In this document: positions 52,518-60,306 of the stretch, in pieces | Layout: each line of letters starts with the position of its first letter | Position numbering within the stretch: the first letter of the stretch is position 1 | Assembly (NCBI GenBank): GCA_017469925.1 | Contig: JAFUFK010000006.1 | Span: 1-64,000, forward strand | Direction: 5' to 3' | DNA from: Bacteroidaceae bacterium | Lineage (GTDB): Bacteria; Bacteroidota; Bacteroidia; Bacteroidales; Bacteroidaceae | Length of the DNA: 64,000 nt | The notes under the pieces: model-generated | What the model was told of the DNA's origin: nothing | Database searches by the model: none | The model's input: only the letters and a program-made list of their open reading frames with translations | Translations under genes and position numbers: made by a program

Positions 52518-53057
52518 TCAACTCTTGATGACCTCCAGTTGGTTGGGCGAAATCTGTATGGCGATAGCCAGCACGCCCTCAATCTGTATGACAAACTGGC
52601 GGTTGCGTTTCCCCGTTACCCGCTGGAAGGTGCCCGTCATGCCCTCAAAGGGTCCGTTGACGATGCGCACGCGCTGACCCTGTGTCAGGTTCTCGGTCTC
52701 GGGGTCGATGTAAGTGCTTTCCTCGGCCTGCGTGCTCACGCGGATGAAGTCCTCCATCTGTTGGTCGGGCACAATAATGGGGTGGCGTGTCCCGTCGCGA
52801 TGGAAGGAACACAGGTATTGCAGGTAAGGTCTCTTGAGTTTAAACTGCTGGATAAAGGGTTGGGAACAGCGTACGAAGAGCAGGCTGTGCACGGCTGGGG
52901 CCTCGACGCGCTTCATGCGTGTGCCCACCTTCTTCTTTGTCCAGTGCATGGGAATGAACACCTCCGCACCCGCTTCCTTCAACTCGTCGTGGGCCTTCAT
53001 CTCGCGCCGGTAGGTGGCTCTCATAGCAAACCAATGTGGGTTGTCTGTGCGGTCCAT
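52518..53057 (-). CDS. UpxY-family transcription antiterminator
   Basis: A 179-residue NusG-like protein. N-terminal NGN-type domain HWFAMRATYRREMKAHDELKEAGAEVFIPMHW; C-terminal KOW motif LTQGQRVRIVNGPFEGMTGTFQRV. In Bacteroides, UpxY proteins let RNA polymerase read through untranslated leaders of their own capsule operon. It heads the reverse-strand polysaccharide operon running to 46649. The gene starts only 15 bp after tRNA-Pro on the same strand. Confidence 0.92.
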   Translation of the reverse strand: MDRTDNPHWFAMRATYRREMKAHDELKEAGAEVFIPMHWTKKKVGTRMKRVEAPAVHSLLFVRCSQPFIQQFKLKRPYLQYLCSFHRDGTRHPIIVPDQQMEDFIRVSTQAEESTYIDPETENLTQGQRVRIVNGPFEGMTGTFQRVTGKRNRQFVIQIEGVLAIAIQISPNQLEVIKS

Positions 53058-53072
53058 GGTGCTCGTTTAGTG

Positions 53073-53145
53073 TCGGATAGAGGAGACTCGAACTCCCGAC
53101 CCCCACGTCCCGAACGTGGTACGCTACCAACTGCGCTACTATCCG
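53073..53145 (-). tRNA. tRNA-Pro(CGG)
   Basis: The reverse strand folds as a cloverleaf with acceptor arms CGGATAG and CTATCCG, D-loop AGTTGGTAG, anticodon stem-loop CCACG-TTCGGGA-CGTGG (anticodon CGG) and T-loop GGTTCGA-type GAGTTCGAGTC. CCA is not encoded. A -7 box (TATCTTTGC on the reverse strand, 53179-53171) lies upstream. Confidence 0.93.
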
Positions 53146-53170
53146 AATGCCTCAAGGGCGTTAAGCGAGT

Positions 53171-53179
53171 GCAAAGATA
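53171..53179 (-). promoter_or_regulatory. -7 box for tRNA-Pro and probably the polysaccharide operon
   Basis: Reverse strand TATCTTTGC, 26 bp before tRNA-Pro. No other promoter box is visible between the tRNA and the UpxY gene. Confidence 0.55.
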
Positions 53180-53241
53180 ATGAATAATTCCCGATTCTCC
53201 ACCGAGTTTGCACAATTTTTTCACTTTTTCTGTCAAAATAT

Positions 53242-53273
53242 TTGGCCATGTCGAATTTAGTCCTTACCTTTGC
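53242..53273 (+). promoter_or_regulatory. Promoter of tRNA-Phe
   Basis: TTG (53242-53244), 20-bp spacer, TACCTTTGC (53265-53273), 17 bp before the tRNA. Confidence 0.75.
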
Positions 53274-53290
53274 AACCGCAAAACGGCAAT

Positions 53291-53363
53291 GGTGTCATAG
53301 CTCAGTTGGTAGAGCAAAGGACTGAAAATCTTTGTGTCCCCGGTTCGATTCCTGGTGACACCA
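53291..53363 (+). tRNA. tRNA-Phe(GAA)
   Basis: Acceptor arms GGTGTCA and TGACACC, D-loop CAGTTGGTAG, anticodon loop CTGAAAA (anticodon GAA) on stem AAGGA/TCTTT with one G-U pair, T-arm with GGTTCGATTCC. CCA is not encoded. Confidence 0.95.
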
Positions 53364-53370
53364 CAGCAAA

Positions 53371-53405
53371 GAAGAGGCGAGACCCTATGGGTCGCGCCTC
53401 TTTCT
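53371..53405 (+). terminator. Terminator of tRNA-Phe
   Basis: AGAGGCGAGACCC pairs with GGGTCGCGCCTCT (loop TAT, one mismatch), followed by TTCTTT. Confidence 0.8.
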
Positions 53406-53509
53406 TTGTGTCCCACTATACCTTATTTATATACGCGTGCGCGAGAGACAAGTGCCCGGGACCTAAGAGTTTTGCATATAAAGGGTAGAAAATATTCAAA
53501 ATGCTTGCA

Positions 53510-53564
53510 TATATTCACATTTACGCGTAACTTTGTGCCCATTAAATGAATAATTAGTGAATAT
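53510..53564 (+). promoter_or_regulatory. argR promoter region with possible ARG-box halves
   Basis: TAACTTTG (53528-53535) is the -7 box. ATATTCA near 53513 and TGAATAATTAGTGAATA near 53547 resemble half-sites of ArgR operators (TGAAT / ATTCA), suggesting autoregulation. The palindrome is imperfect. Confidence 0.45.
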
Positions 53565-54041
53565 ATGGGTAAAAGGGAAACTCGCTTAGAGGTTATTAAG
53601 ATGATTATATCGAGCCAGGAACTGTCGAAGCAGGAGGAACTGCAAGAGGCACTCCGGAAGGCAGGGTATCCGACGGCACAGGCCACGTTGAGCCGCGACT
53701 TGCGACTGCTGAAGGTCGTGAAGGTGCAAAACGACGATGGGCGCTACGTCTATATGTTGCCAAACACACGCGTCTATCGCAGCGTGAGCGACAACCACAT
53801 GACCGTAATGGCCATGAACCGGCTGGGGGCGCTGGGCGTCCGCTTCTCAGGCAACATAGCCGTAGTGAAGACCCTGCCAGGCCATGCGTCGCACGTGGCA
53901 TACGACATAGACCATGCCGAACTGGAATGTGTGGTGGGCACCATTGCTGGTGATGACACGGTGTTCCTGGTGCTGGAGGAGGGGACGAAGCATGCCGACG
54001 CACTCGATGCGCTGGCTCGGGTCCTGCCCATGACAAAATAG
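53565..54041 (+). CDS. argR: Arginine repressor
   Basis: A 158-residue regulator. N-terminal winged helix KRETRLEVIKMIISSQELSKQEELQEALRKAGYPTAQATLSRDLRLLKVVKV; C-terminal hexamerisation and arginine-binding domain with FSGNIAVVKTLPGHASHVAYDID and VGTIAGDDTVFLVLEEG. Length is typical. First gene of the arginine operon and probably its arginine-responsive repressor. Confidence 0.95.
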   Translation: MGKRETRLEVIKMIISSQELSKQEELQEALRKAGYPTAQATLSRDLRLLKVVKVQNDDGRYVYMLPNTRVYRSVSDNHMTVMAMNRLGALGVRFSGNIAVVKTLPGHASHVAYDIDHAELECVVGTIAGDDTVFLVLEEGTKHADALDALARVLPMTK

Positions 54042-54060
54042 GTAAAAAGACTGAAACAAC

Positions 54061-54693
54061 ATGATAGACTTTATGGATGACATAGATGTGGTGGTGGCTG
54101 ACTCGAGTCACGAGAAGTACGTCGATGTGATTCTGCAAACGATTGCCGACAGCGCAGCCAAGCGAGGCAGTGGTATCGCAAGCCGAACGCATGAGTACCT
54201 GACCACCAAGATGAAGGAGTGCAAGGCCGTCATAGCACTGGCCGGGCCCGAAAAGGAGTTTGCCGGGTTCTGCTACATCGAGACGTGGGGCCACAAGCAG
54301 TATGTGGCCAACTCAGGACTGATAGTAGTCGAGAAGTTCCGCAAGCACCATCTGGCCACGCGTATCAAGCAGATGGCCTTCACGTTGAGCCGTCTCCGCT
54401 GGCCCGAGGCTAAGTTGTTCGGACTGACAAGCCAGACGGCCGTCATGCGCATCAACCATCAGCTGGGCTATCGTCCGGTGGCTTTCTCGGAACTGACCGA
54501 TGATGACGCCTTCTGGCGTGGTTGCGGCACGCACGAACATCCCTGCTGTGTCAACTTCGACGTATTGGAGCGTTCGAACCGCCGATATTGTGTCTGCACG
54601 GGCATGCTCTATGACCCGGCCGAGCACGTGGGCGAACCCTTGCCCGTACAATTACCCGATGAAGTATTAGAAAAGATAAAAAGTTTAGGATAA
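54061..54693 (+). CDS. GNAT-family acyltransferase, probable first enzyme of arginine synthesis
   Basis: A 210-residue GNAT-fold protein with an acetyl/acyl-CoA site around NSGLIVVEKFRKHHLATRIKQMAF (about 85-108) and FGLTSQTAVMRINHQLGYRPVAFSEL. It lies between argR and argG in an operon otherwise complete for late arginine steps. Since this lineage uses an N-succinylornithine transcarbamylase-type enzyme, it is a good candidate for N-succinylglutamate (or N-acetylglutamate) synthase. That function is inferred from position and fold. A C-terminal extension with five Cys (CGTHEHPCCVNF, YCVCTGMLY) is unusual for GNAT enzymes. Confidence 0.75.
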   Translation: MIDFMDDIDVVVADSSHEKYVDVILQTIADSAAKRGSGIASRTHEYLTTKMKECKAVIALAGPEKEFAGFCYIETWGHKQYVANSGLIVVEKFRKHHLATRIKQMAFTLSRLRWPEAKLFGLTSQTAVMRINHQLGYRPVAFSELTDDDAFWRGCGTHEHPCCVNFDVLERSNRRYCVCTGMLYDPAEHVGEPLPVQLPDEVLEKIKSLG

Positions 54694-54694
54694 C

Positions 54695-55900
54695 ATGGAA
54701 GAAAAGAAGAAAGTCGTCGTGGCCTTTAGTGGTGGCCTCGATACCAGCTACACAGTGATGTACCTGGCCAAGGAGAAGGGCTACGAAGTGTATGCCGCCT
54801 GTGCCAATACGGGTGGCTTCAGCCCCGACCAACTGAAGCAGAACGAAGGAAACGCCTACAAACTTGGTGCCAAGGCGTATGTGACGCTCGACGTCACCCA
54901 AGAGTACTACGAAAAGTCGCTGAAGTACATGGTCTTCGGCAATGTGCTTCGCAATAACTGCTACCCCATCTCGGTCAGTTCCGAGCGCATCTTCCAGGCG
55001 CTTGCCATTGCGCGTTATGCCAAGGAGATAGGTGCTTCGGCCATTGCACACGGTTCGACGGGTGCCGGTAACGACCAGATTCGCTTCGACATGACCTTCC
55101 TCGTCATGGCACCTGGCGTGGAGATTATCACCCTGACCCGCGACGGCAACCTGAGCCGTCAGGAAGAGGTGGACTACCTGAACCAGAACGGCTTCCATGC
55201 CGACTTTACGAAACTGAAGTACTCCTATAACGTAGGCATCTGGGGTACCAGCATTTGCGGGGGCGAGATTCTCGACTCCAAGCAGGGACTGCCCGAGTCG
55301 GCCTACCTGAAGCATCCCACGAAGTCGGGTTCGGAACTGCTCCGACTGGGCTTCGAGAAAGGTGAGCTTTGTTCGGTGAACGGGGTGAAGTACGACGACA
55401 AAATCCGGGCCATACAGGCCGTGGAGGAGATTGGTGCACAGTACGCCATCGGTCGCGATTGCCACGTGGGCGACACCATCATCGGCATCAAGGGGCGTGT
55501 GGGCTTCGAGGCCGCAGCGCCTATGCTTATCATCGGTGCACATCGCTTCCTGGAGAAGTACACCCTGTCGAAGTGGCAGCAGTATTGGAAGGAGCAGGTT
55601 GCCAACTGGTATGGCATGTTCCTGCACGAGAGTCAGTATCTGGAGCCTGTGATGCCCGACATCGAGGCCATGCTTACGAGCAGTCAGCGCAACGTGAATG
55701 GCGAGGTCACCTTGGAGTTGCGTCCCTATTCGTTCCAGACCGTGGGTTGCGACACGCCCGACGACCTTGTAAAGAACAAACTTGGCGAGTACGGCGAGGG
55801 CGCAAAGGGTTGGACCAGCGAGGAGGCAAAGGGCTTTATCAAGGTCACCAGCACTCCGTTGCGTGCCTACTATCTTGCTCACCCAGACGAAGAGCGGTAA
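54695..55900 (+). CDS. argG: Argininosuccinate synthase
   Basis: Joins citrulline and aspartate with ATP to argininosuccinate. 401 residues, with the ATP-pyrophosphatase loop VVVAFSGGLDTSYTVMYLAKE, GSTGAGNDQIRFDMTF and YSYNVGIWGTSICGGEI. Divergent from the E. coli type but matching the Bacteroidota form. One base after the GNAT stop and 3 bp before argC: tightly packed operon. Confidence 0.93.
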   Translation: MEEKKKVVVAFSGGLDTSYTVMYLAKEKGYEVYAACANTGGFSPDQLKQNEGNAYKLGAKAYVTLDVTQEYYEKSLKYMVFGNVLRNNCYPISVSSERIFQALAIARYAKEIGASAIAHGSTGAGNDQIRFDMTFLVMAPGVEIITLTRDGNLSRQEEVDYLNQNGFHADFTKLKYSYNVGIWGTSICGGEILDSKQGLPESAYLKHPTKSGSELLRLGFEKGELCSVNGVKYDDKIRAIQAVEEIGAQYAIGRDCHVGDTIIGIKGRVGFEAAAPMLIIGAHRFLEKYTLSKWQQYWKEQVANWYGMFLHESQYLEPVMPDIEAMLTSSQRNVNGEVTLELRPYSFQTVGCDTPDDLVKNKLGEYGEGAKGWTSEEAKGFIKVTSTPLRAYYLAHPDEER

Positions 55901-55903
55901 CTC

Positions 55904-56875
55904 ATGGTACGCGTAGGTATTTTAGGTGCAGCGGGATATACGGGCGGTGAACTCATTCGCCTGCTTGTCAATCATCCCCAGGCAGAGGTGGTCTTTGCCC
56001 ATTCGGAGTCGAATGCCGGCAATCGGGTGGCCGACGTCCACGAAGGACTGTTGGGCGATACCAACCTCGTATTCTCCGATGAGATGCCCTTCGACGGAGT
56101 GGATGTCCTTTTCCTGTGCTTCGGTCATGGCAAGAGCGAGCAGTTCCTGCGGGAACACGATGTGCCCGCCCACGTCCGCATAATCGACTTGGCTCAGGAC
56201 TTCCGCATCCGAGGACGGCACGACTTTGTCTATGGGTTGCCCGAACTGAACCGTCCGGCTATCTGCGAGGCTCGCCATGTGGCCAACCCCGGCTGTTTTG
56301 CCACGGCCATCCAACTTGCCTTGCTGCCTCTGGCTAAGGAGGGGCTGCTGACGCAGGAGGTCAGTGTCAATGCCATCACGGGAAGCACAGGAGCCGGCCA
56401 GAAACCCTCTGCCACCACCCACTTCTCGTGGCGCACGGGCAACCTTAGCGTCTATAAGGTGTTCACCCACCAACATTTGGCCGAGATACACCAGTCGCTT
56501 GCCCAGTTGCAGGGCCATCTGGAGGCCGCCATCGACTTTATTCCCTATCGTGGCGACTTCCCCCGTGGCATCTTCTGCACGTCGGTGGTGCGCCTCCCTC
56601 AGGGCGCTGAGGGACGAGACTATACGGCACTCTACAGGGACTTCTACAAGGCTGCTCCCTTCACGCATTATGTTGACCAGCCACTCGACCTGAAGCAAGT
56701 TGTGAACACCAACAAGTGTCTGCTCCACCTCGACCCGTTCGATGGCAAACTCGTGGTGACCTCCGTCATCGACAACCTACTGAAGGGTGCCGTGGGACAG
56801 GCCGTAGAGAACATGAACCTGATGTTCGGTCTCGACGAGAGCCTCGGGCTTCGGCTAAAGGCCCTGGCCTTCTAA
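55904..56875 (+). CDS. argC: N-acyl-gamma-glutamyl-phosphate reductase
   Basis: NADPH-dependent reduction of N-acyl-glutamyl phosphate to the semialdehyde. 323 residues, short form. Rossmann motif VGILGAAGYTGGELIRLLVNHP; catalytic Cys in ANPGCFATAIQLALLPL; HQHLAEIHQSL and RGIFCTSVVR. In this lineage the acyl group may be succinyl rather than acetyl (see argF'). Confidence 0.95.
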   Translation: MVRVGILGAAGYTGGELIRLLVNHPQAEVVFAHSESNAGNRVADVHEGLLGDTNLVFSDEMPFDGVDVLFLCFGHGKSEQFLREHDVPAHVRIIDLAQDFRIRGRHDFVYGLPELNRPAICEARHVANPGCFATAIQLALLPLAKEGLLTQEVSVNAITGSTGAGQKPSATTHFSWRTGNLSVYKVFTHQHLAEIHQSLAQLQGHLEAAIDFIPYRGDFPRGIFCTSVVRLPQGAEGRDYTALYRDFYKAAPFTHYVDQPLDLKQVVNTNKCLLHLDPFDGKLVVTSVIDNLLKGAVGQAVENMNLMFGLDESLGLRLKALAF

Positions 56876-56922
56876 ACGATCTGATTCGCCATAACGTAAT
56901 TCCGACATAACGAAATAGCACA

Positions 56923-58059
56923 ATGAACCTCTTCGACGTATATCCCCTTTTCAACATAAGCATCACCCGCGGACAAGGCTGCTACGTCTGGGACGAGGGC
57001 GGACAGCAGTACCTCGACCTCTATGGCGGACATGCCGTCATCAGTATCGGCCATGCCCATCCCCACTATGTAGAGTCCATTAGCCAACAGGTAAGCCGAC
57101 TGGGCTTCTATAGCAACTCCGTCATCAACCCCCTGCAACAGCAATTGGCCCACCGACTGGGCCACGCCAGCGGGTACGAAGATTACCAGTTATTCCTCAT
57201 TAACAGCGGGGCCGAGGCCAACGAGAACGCCCTGAAACTGGCGTCGTTCCATACCGGCCGCACGCGTATCCTGACAGCCCAGAAGGCCTTCCACGGGCGT
57301 ACGTCTTTGGCCGTTGAGGCTACGGACAATCCCAAGATCATCGCCCCTGTCAATGCCAACGGCCACGTGACATACCTGCCCCTTAACGACCTCTCGGCCT
57401 GGGAACAGGAACTGGCCAAGGACGATGTGGCCGCCGTCATTCTGGAGTGCATCCAGGGCGTCGGGGGCATACGCATGGCTACGGCCGAGTTTGCTCAGGG
57501 CTTGTCGGCAGCCTGTAAGAAGCATGGCACGGTGCTCGTCTGCGACGAGATTCAGTGTGGCTATGGGCGTAGCGGGCGATTCTTCGCTCATCAGTGGCTC
57601 GACATCCGTCCCGACATCATTACCGTGGCCAAGGGCATTGCCAATGGCTTCCCCATGGGTGGCGTGCTCATCTCGCCGGAGTTTAGGCCCGTCTATGGAC
57701 AGTTGGGTACGACGTTCGGCGGCAACCACCTGGCCTGTGCGGCAGCCCTTGCCGTGCTCGGCGTCGTGGAGGAGGAGGGATTGGTAAAAAATGCCGATGA
57801 AATGGGCAATTATTTGATGTCGCGACTTCGCGGGATGCACTCGCCGCACATTGTCGATGTGCGCGGTCGGGGCCTGATGATTGGCATCGAACTCGACGCC
57901 CCGCAGAAGGCTGTTCGCGAGTCGCTGATATACGATGAGCACGTCTTTACGGGCTGCTCGGGCACGAATCTGCTCCGCTTGCTCCCGCCCTTGTGCCTGA
58001 CCAGGGAGGACGCCGATGAGTTCATCGCACGACTGAATAAGGTATTAACGAAGATATAA
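56923..58059 (+). CDS. argD: N-acylornithine aminotransferase
   Basis: A PLP class-III aminotransferase, 378 residues, converting the N-acyl-glutamate semialdehyde to N-acylornithine. GAEANENALKLASFHTGR, VCDEIQCGYGRSGRFFAHQ (Asp to PLP nitrogen), and Lys in ITVAKGIANGFPMGGVL. A 47-bp gap follows argC; otherwise contiguous with the operon. The preceding ATG-less gap holds no clear promoter. Confidence 0.94.
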   Translation: MNLFDVYPLFNISITRGQGCYVWDEGGQQYLDLYGGHAVISIGHAHPHYVESISQQVSRLGFYSNSVINPLQQQLAHRLGHASGYEDYQLFLINSGAEANENALKLASFHTGRTRILTAQKAFHGRTSLAVEATDNPKIIAPVNANGHVTYLPLNDLSAWEQELAKDDVAAVILECIQGVGGIRMATAEFAQGLSAACKKHGTVLVCDEIQCGYGRSGRFFAHQWLDIRPDIITVAKGIANGFPMGGVLISPEFRPVYGQLGTTFGGNHLACAAALAVLGVVEEEGLVKNADEMGNYLMSRLRGMHSPHIVDVRGRGLMIGIELDAPQKAVRESLIYDEHVFTGCSGTNLLRLLPPLCLTREDADEFIARLNKVLTKI

Positions 58060-58062
58060 ACT

Positions 58063-58620
58063 ATGGACGAACAATTGAAACAGATTGGTGAACGCCTGCG
58101 CGGACTGCGCGACGCCCTTGACCTCTCGGCCCAGGAGGTGGCCGACACCTGCGGCATCACCCTCGAGAAGTACGAACGCATCGAACGGGGCGAGGTCGAT
58201 ATCACCATCTCGAACCTGATGAAGATTGCCAAAAAGTATGGTGTTAGCGCCGACGCACTGATGTTTGCCGAAGAACCCCACATGCGCTCTTACTGGGTCG
58301 TACGTAAGGGACAGGGCTTGAGCGTAGAGCGCACCAAGGCTTACAAGTACCAGAGCCTGGCCAGTGGCTTTGCCCACAGGAAGGCGGAGGTCTTCATCGT
58401 CACCGTGGAGCCCAAGCCCAAGGCCCACACCATCTATAAGAACACCCATCCAGGGCAGGAGTTCAACCTGGTATTCGAGGGCTCGATGGAACTCTATCTC
58501 GGTGGCAAGACCATCGTTCTGGAGGAGGGCGACTCCATCTATTTCGACGCCACGAAGCCCCACGGCATGAAGGCCTTGGGCGAGCAGGCCGTCAAGTTTC
58601 TGGCATTCACGGTAGAATAG
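58063..58620 (+). CDS. XRE-family regulator with cupin domain
   Basis: A 185-residue protein. N-terminal helix-turn-helix (IGERLRGLRDALDLSAQEVADTCGITLEKYERIERGEVDITISNLMKIAKKYGV, about 6-60) and C-terminal cupin (about 105-180) with GQEFNLVFEGSMELYLGGKT and LEEGDSIYFDATKPHGMKA. Such fusions sense small ligands through the cupin. It sits 3 bp after argD and just before an acyl-CoA ligase gene, a pairing I also recall from Bacteroides genomes. Confidence 0.9.
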   Translation: MDEQLKQIGERLRGLRDALDLSAQEVADTCGITLEKYERIERGEVDITISNLMKIAKKYGVSADALMFAEEPHMRSYWVVRKGQGLSVERTKAYKYQSLASGFAHRKAEVFIVTVEPKPKAHTIYKNTHPGQEFNLVFEGSMELYLGGKTIVLEEGDSIYFDATKPHGMKALGEQAVKFLAFTVE

Positions 58621-58632
58621 GAGGTGCACGTT

Positions 58633-60306
58633 ATGGTAGAAAGATTCTTGAAGCAGACGACCTTCTCGTCTGTCGAGGACTACCGGGAGCATCTCGAGTT
58701 CATTGTTCCCGACCACTTCAACTTTGCCTACGACGTGATGGACGCCTGGGCCGAGGAGGCTCCCGGCAAGTTGGCCCTGCTCTGGACCAACGACGAGGGC
58801 GTGGAGCGGCGTACCACTTTTGGCCAACTAAAGGAGGAGACCGACCAGGCTGCCTCTTACCTACAGTCGCTCGGCATCGGCAAGGGCGACCCCGTCATGC
58901 TCATCCTGAAGCGGCGCTATGAGTGGTGGCTGGTGATGCTGGCCCTGCATAAGTTGGGTGCCATCGTCATTCCTGCCACCCACATGCTAACCCGCCACGA
59001 CGTGGTCTATCGCAATACGCGGGCTTCGGTGAAGGGCATCATTTGTGTCGATGACCCATACGTGGTGTCGCAGGTAGAGGCTGCCCTGCCCGAGAGCCCT
59101 ACGGTGGAGGTCTTGGTAAGGGTGGGGGATGCTAATCCCTCTGCCCCCTCCGACAGCCTCTGGCACGTTTGGCAAAGCGAGTGGCGGGGGGCTCCCCGCT
59201 TCCAGCGTCCCGTCAATGTCAATGATAACGACGACACGATGCTCATGTACTTTACCTCGGGGACCTCAGGTGAACCCAAGATGGTGGCCCACGACTTCCT
59301 CTACGCTATGGGGCACCTGACGACGGGCGTCTTCTGGCACAACCTGCATGAGGGTTCGCTCCATCTGACCGTGGCCGACACGGGATGGGGCAAGGCCGTC
59401 TGGGGTAAGTTCTACGGGCAGTGGTTTGCCGGGGCTACGGTATTCGTGTTCGACCACGAGAAGTTCAATGCCGACACCCTTCTGCGCCAAATCGAGCGCT
59501 ATCGGGTGACCTCGTTCTGCGCTCCGCCCACCATCTATCGGTTTATGATTCGCGAGGACCTCTCGCGCTACGACCTTTCCAGCCTCGAGTATTGCACCAC
59601 GGCAGGTGAGGCCCTGAATCCCGCTGTATTCGACAAGTTCTATGAGAAGACGGGCATACGCATGATGGAAGGCTTCGGCCAGACCGAGACCACCATGACC
59701 TTGGGCACGATGCCCTGGATGGAGCCCAAGCCCGGCTCCATGGGGATGCCCAATGCTCAGTACGACATCGACCTCCTCAAGCCCGACGGCACACCCTGCG
59801 AGGACGGTGAGAAGGGCGAAATCGTCGTACGCGTAGGCGACCGCAGGCCCATCGGACTCTTTAAGGAGTATTACCGCGACGAGGCCCTGACCCGCGAGGT
59901 CTGGCACGACGGAGTCTATCACACGGGCGACATGGCTTGGCGCGACGAGGATGGCTACTACTGGTTCGAGGGGCGCAAGGACGACGTCATCAAGTCTTCG
60001 GGCTATCGCATCGGGCCCTTCGAGGTAGAGTCGGCCCTGATGACCCATCCCGCCGTCGTAGAGTGCGCCATAACGGGTGTGCCCGACGACATCCGAGGCA
60101 TGGTCGTCAAGGCCACCGTAGTGCTGGGTCGGGAATGGAAGTCTCGGGCCGACGAGACGCTCGTCCGCGAACTGCAAGAGCACGTCAAGCGCGAGACAGC
60201 CCCCTACAAGTACCCCCGCATCGTGGAGTTCGTAGATGAACTGCCCAAGACCATCAGCGGCAAGATACGCCGAGTAGAAATCAGAAACAGAGACCAAAAG
60301 CAATGA
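58633..60306 (+). CDS. AMP-forming acyl-CoA synthetase
   Basis: A 557-residue ANL-superfamily ligase activating a carboxylic acid as acyl-AMP, then acyl-CoA. Motifs: MYFTSGTSGEPKMVAHDF (ATP loop), MMEGFGQTETTMTLGTMP, YHTGDMAWRDEDGYYWFEGRKDDVIKSSGYRIGPFEVE and the catalytic Lys in LPKTISGKIRRVEIR. Closest in pattern to medium-chain/acetate-type synthetases. The start ATG at 58633 follows an unusually strong Shine-Dalgarno (AGGAGG at 58619-58624), so the GTG at 58624 is rejected. Its end overlaps argF' by 4 bp. Confidence 0.92.
   Translation: MVERFLKQTTFSSVEDYREHLEFIVPDHFNFAYDVMDAWAEEAPGKLALLWTNDEGVERRTTFGQLKEETDQAASYLQSLGIGKGDPVMLILKRRYEWWLVMLALHKLGAIVIPATHMLTRHDVVYRNTRASVKGIICVDDPYVVSQVEAALPESPTVEVLVRVGDANPSAPSDSLWHVWQSEWRGAPRFQRPVNVNDNDDTMLMYFTSGTSGEPKMVAHDFLYAMGHLTTGVFWHNLHEGSLHLTVADTGWGKAVWGKFYGQWFAGATVFVFDHEKFNADTLLRQIERYRVTSFCAPPTIYRFMIREDLSRYDLSSLEYCTTAGEALNPAVFDKFYEKTGIRMMEGFGQTETTMTLGTMPWMEPKPGSMGMPNAQYDIDLLKPDGTPCEDGEKGEIVVRVGDRRPIGLFKEYYRDEALTREVWHDGVYHTGDMAWRDEDGYYWFEGRKDDVIKSSGYRIGPFEVESALMTHPAVVECAITGVPDDIRGMVVKATVVLGREWKSRADETLVRELQEHVKRETAPYKYPRIVEFVDELPKTISGKIRRVEIRNRDQKQ

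Noticed and set aside
53073-53363. Integrated element at the tRNA pair
   Set aside because: No integrase or repeated tRNA 3' end is visible on either side.
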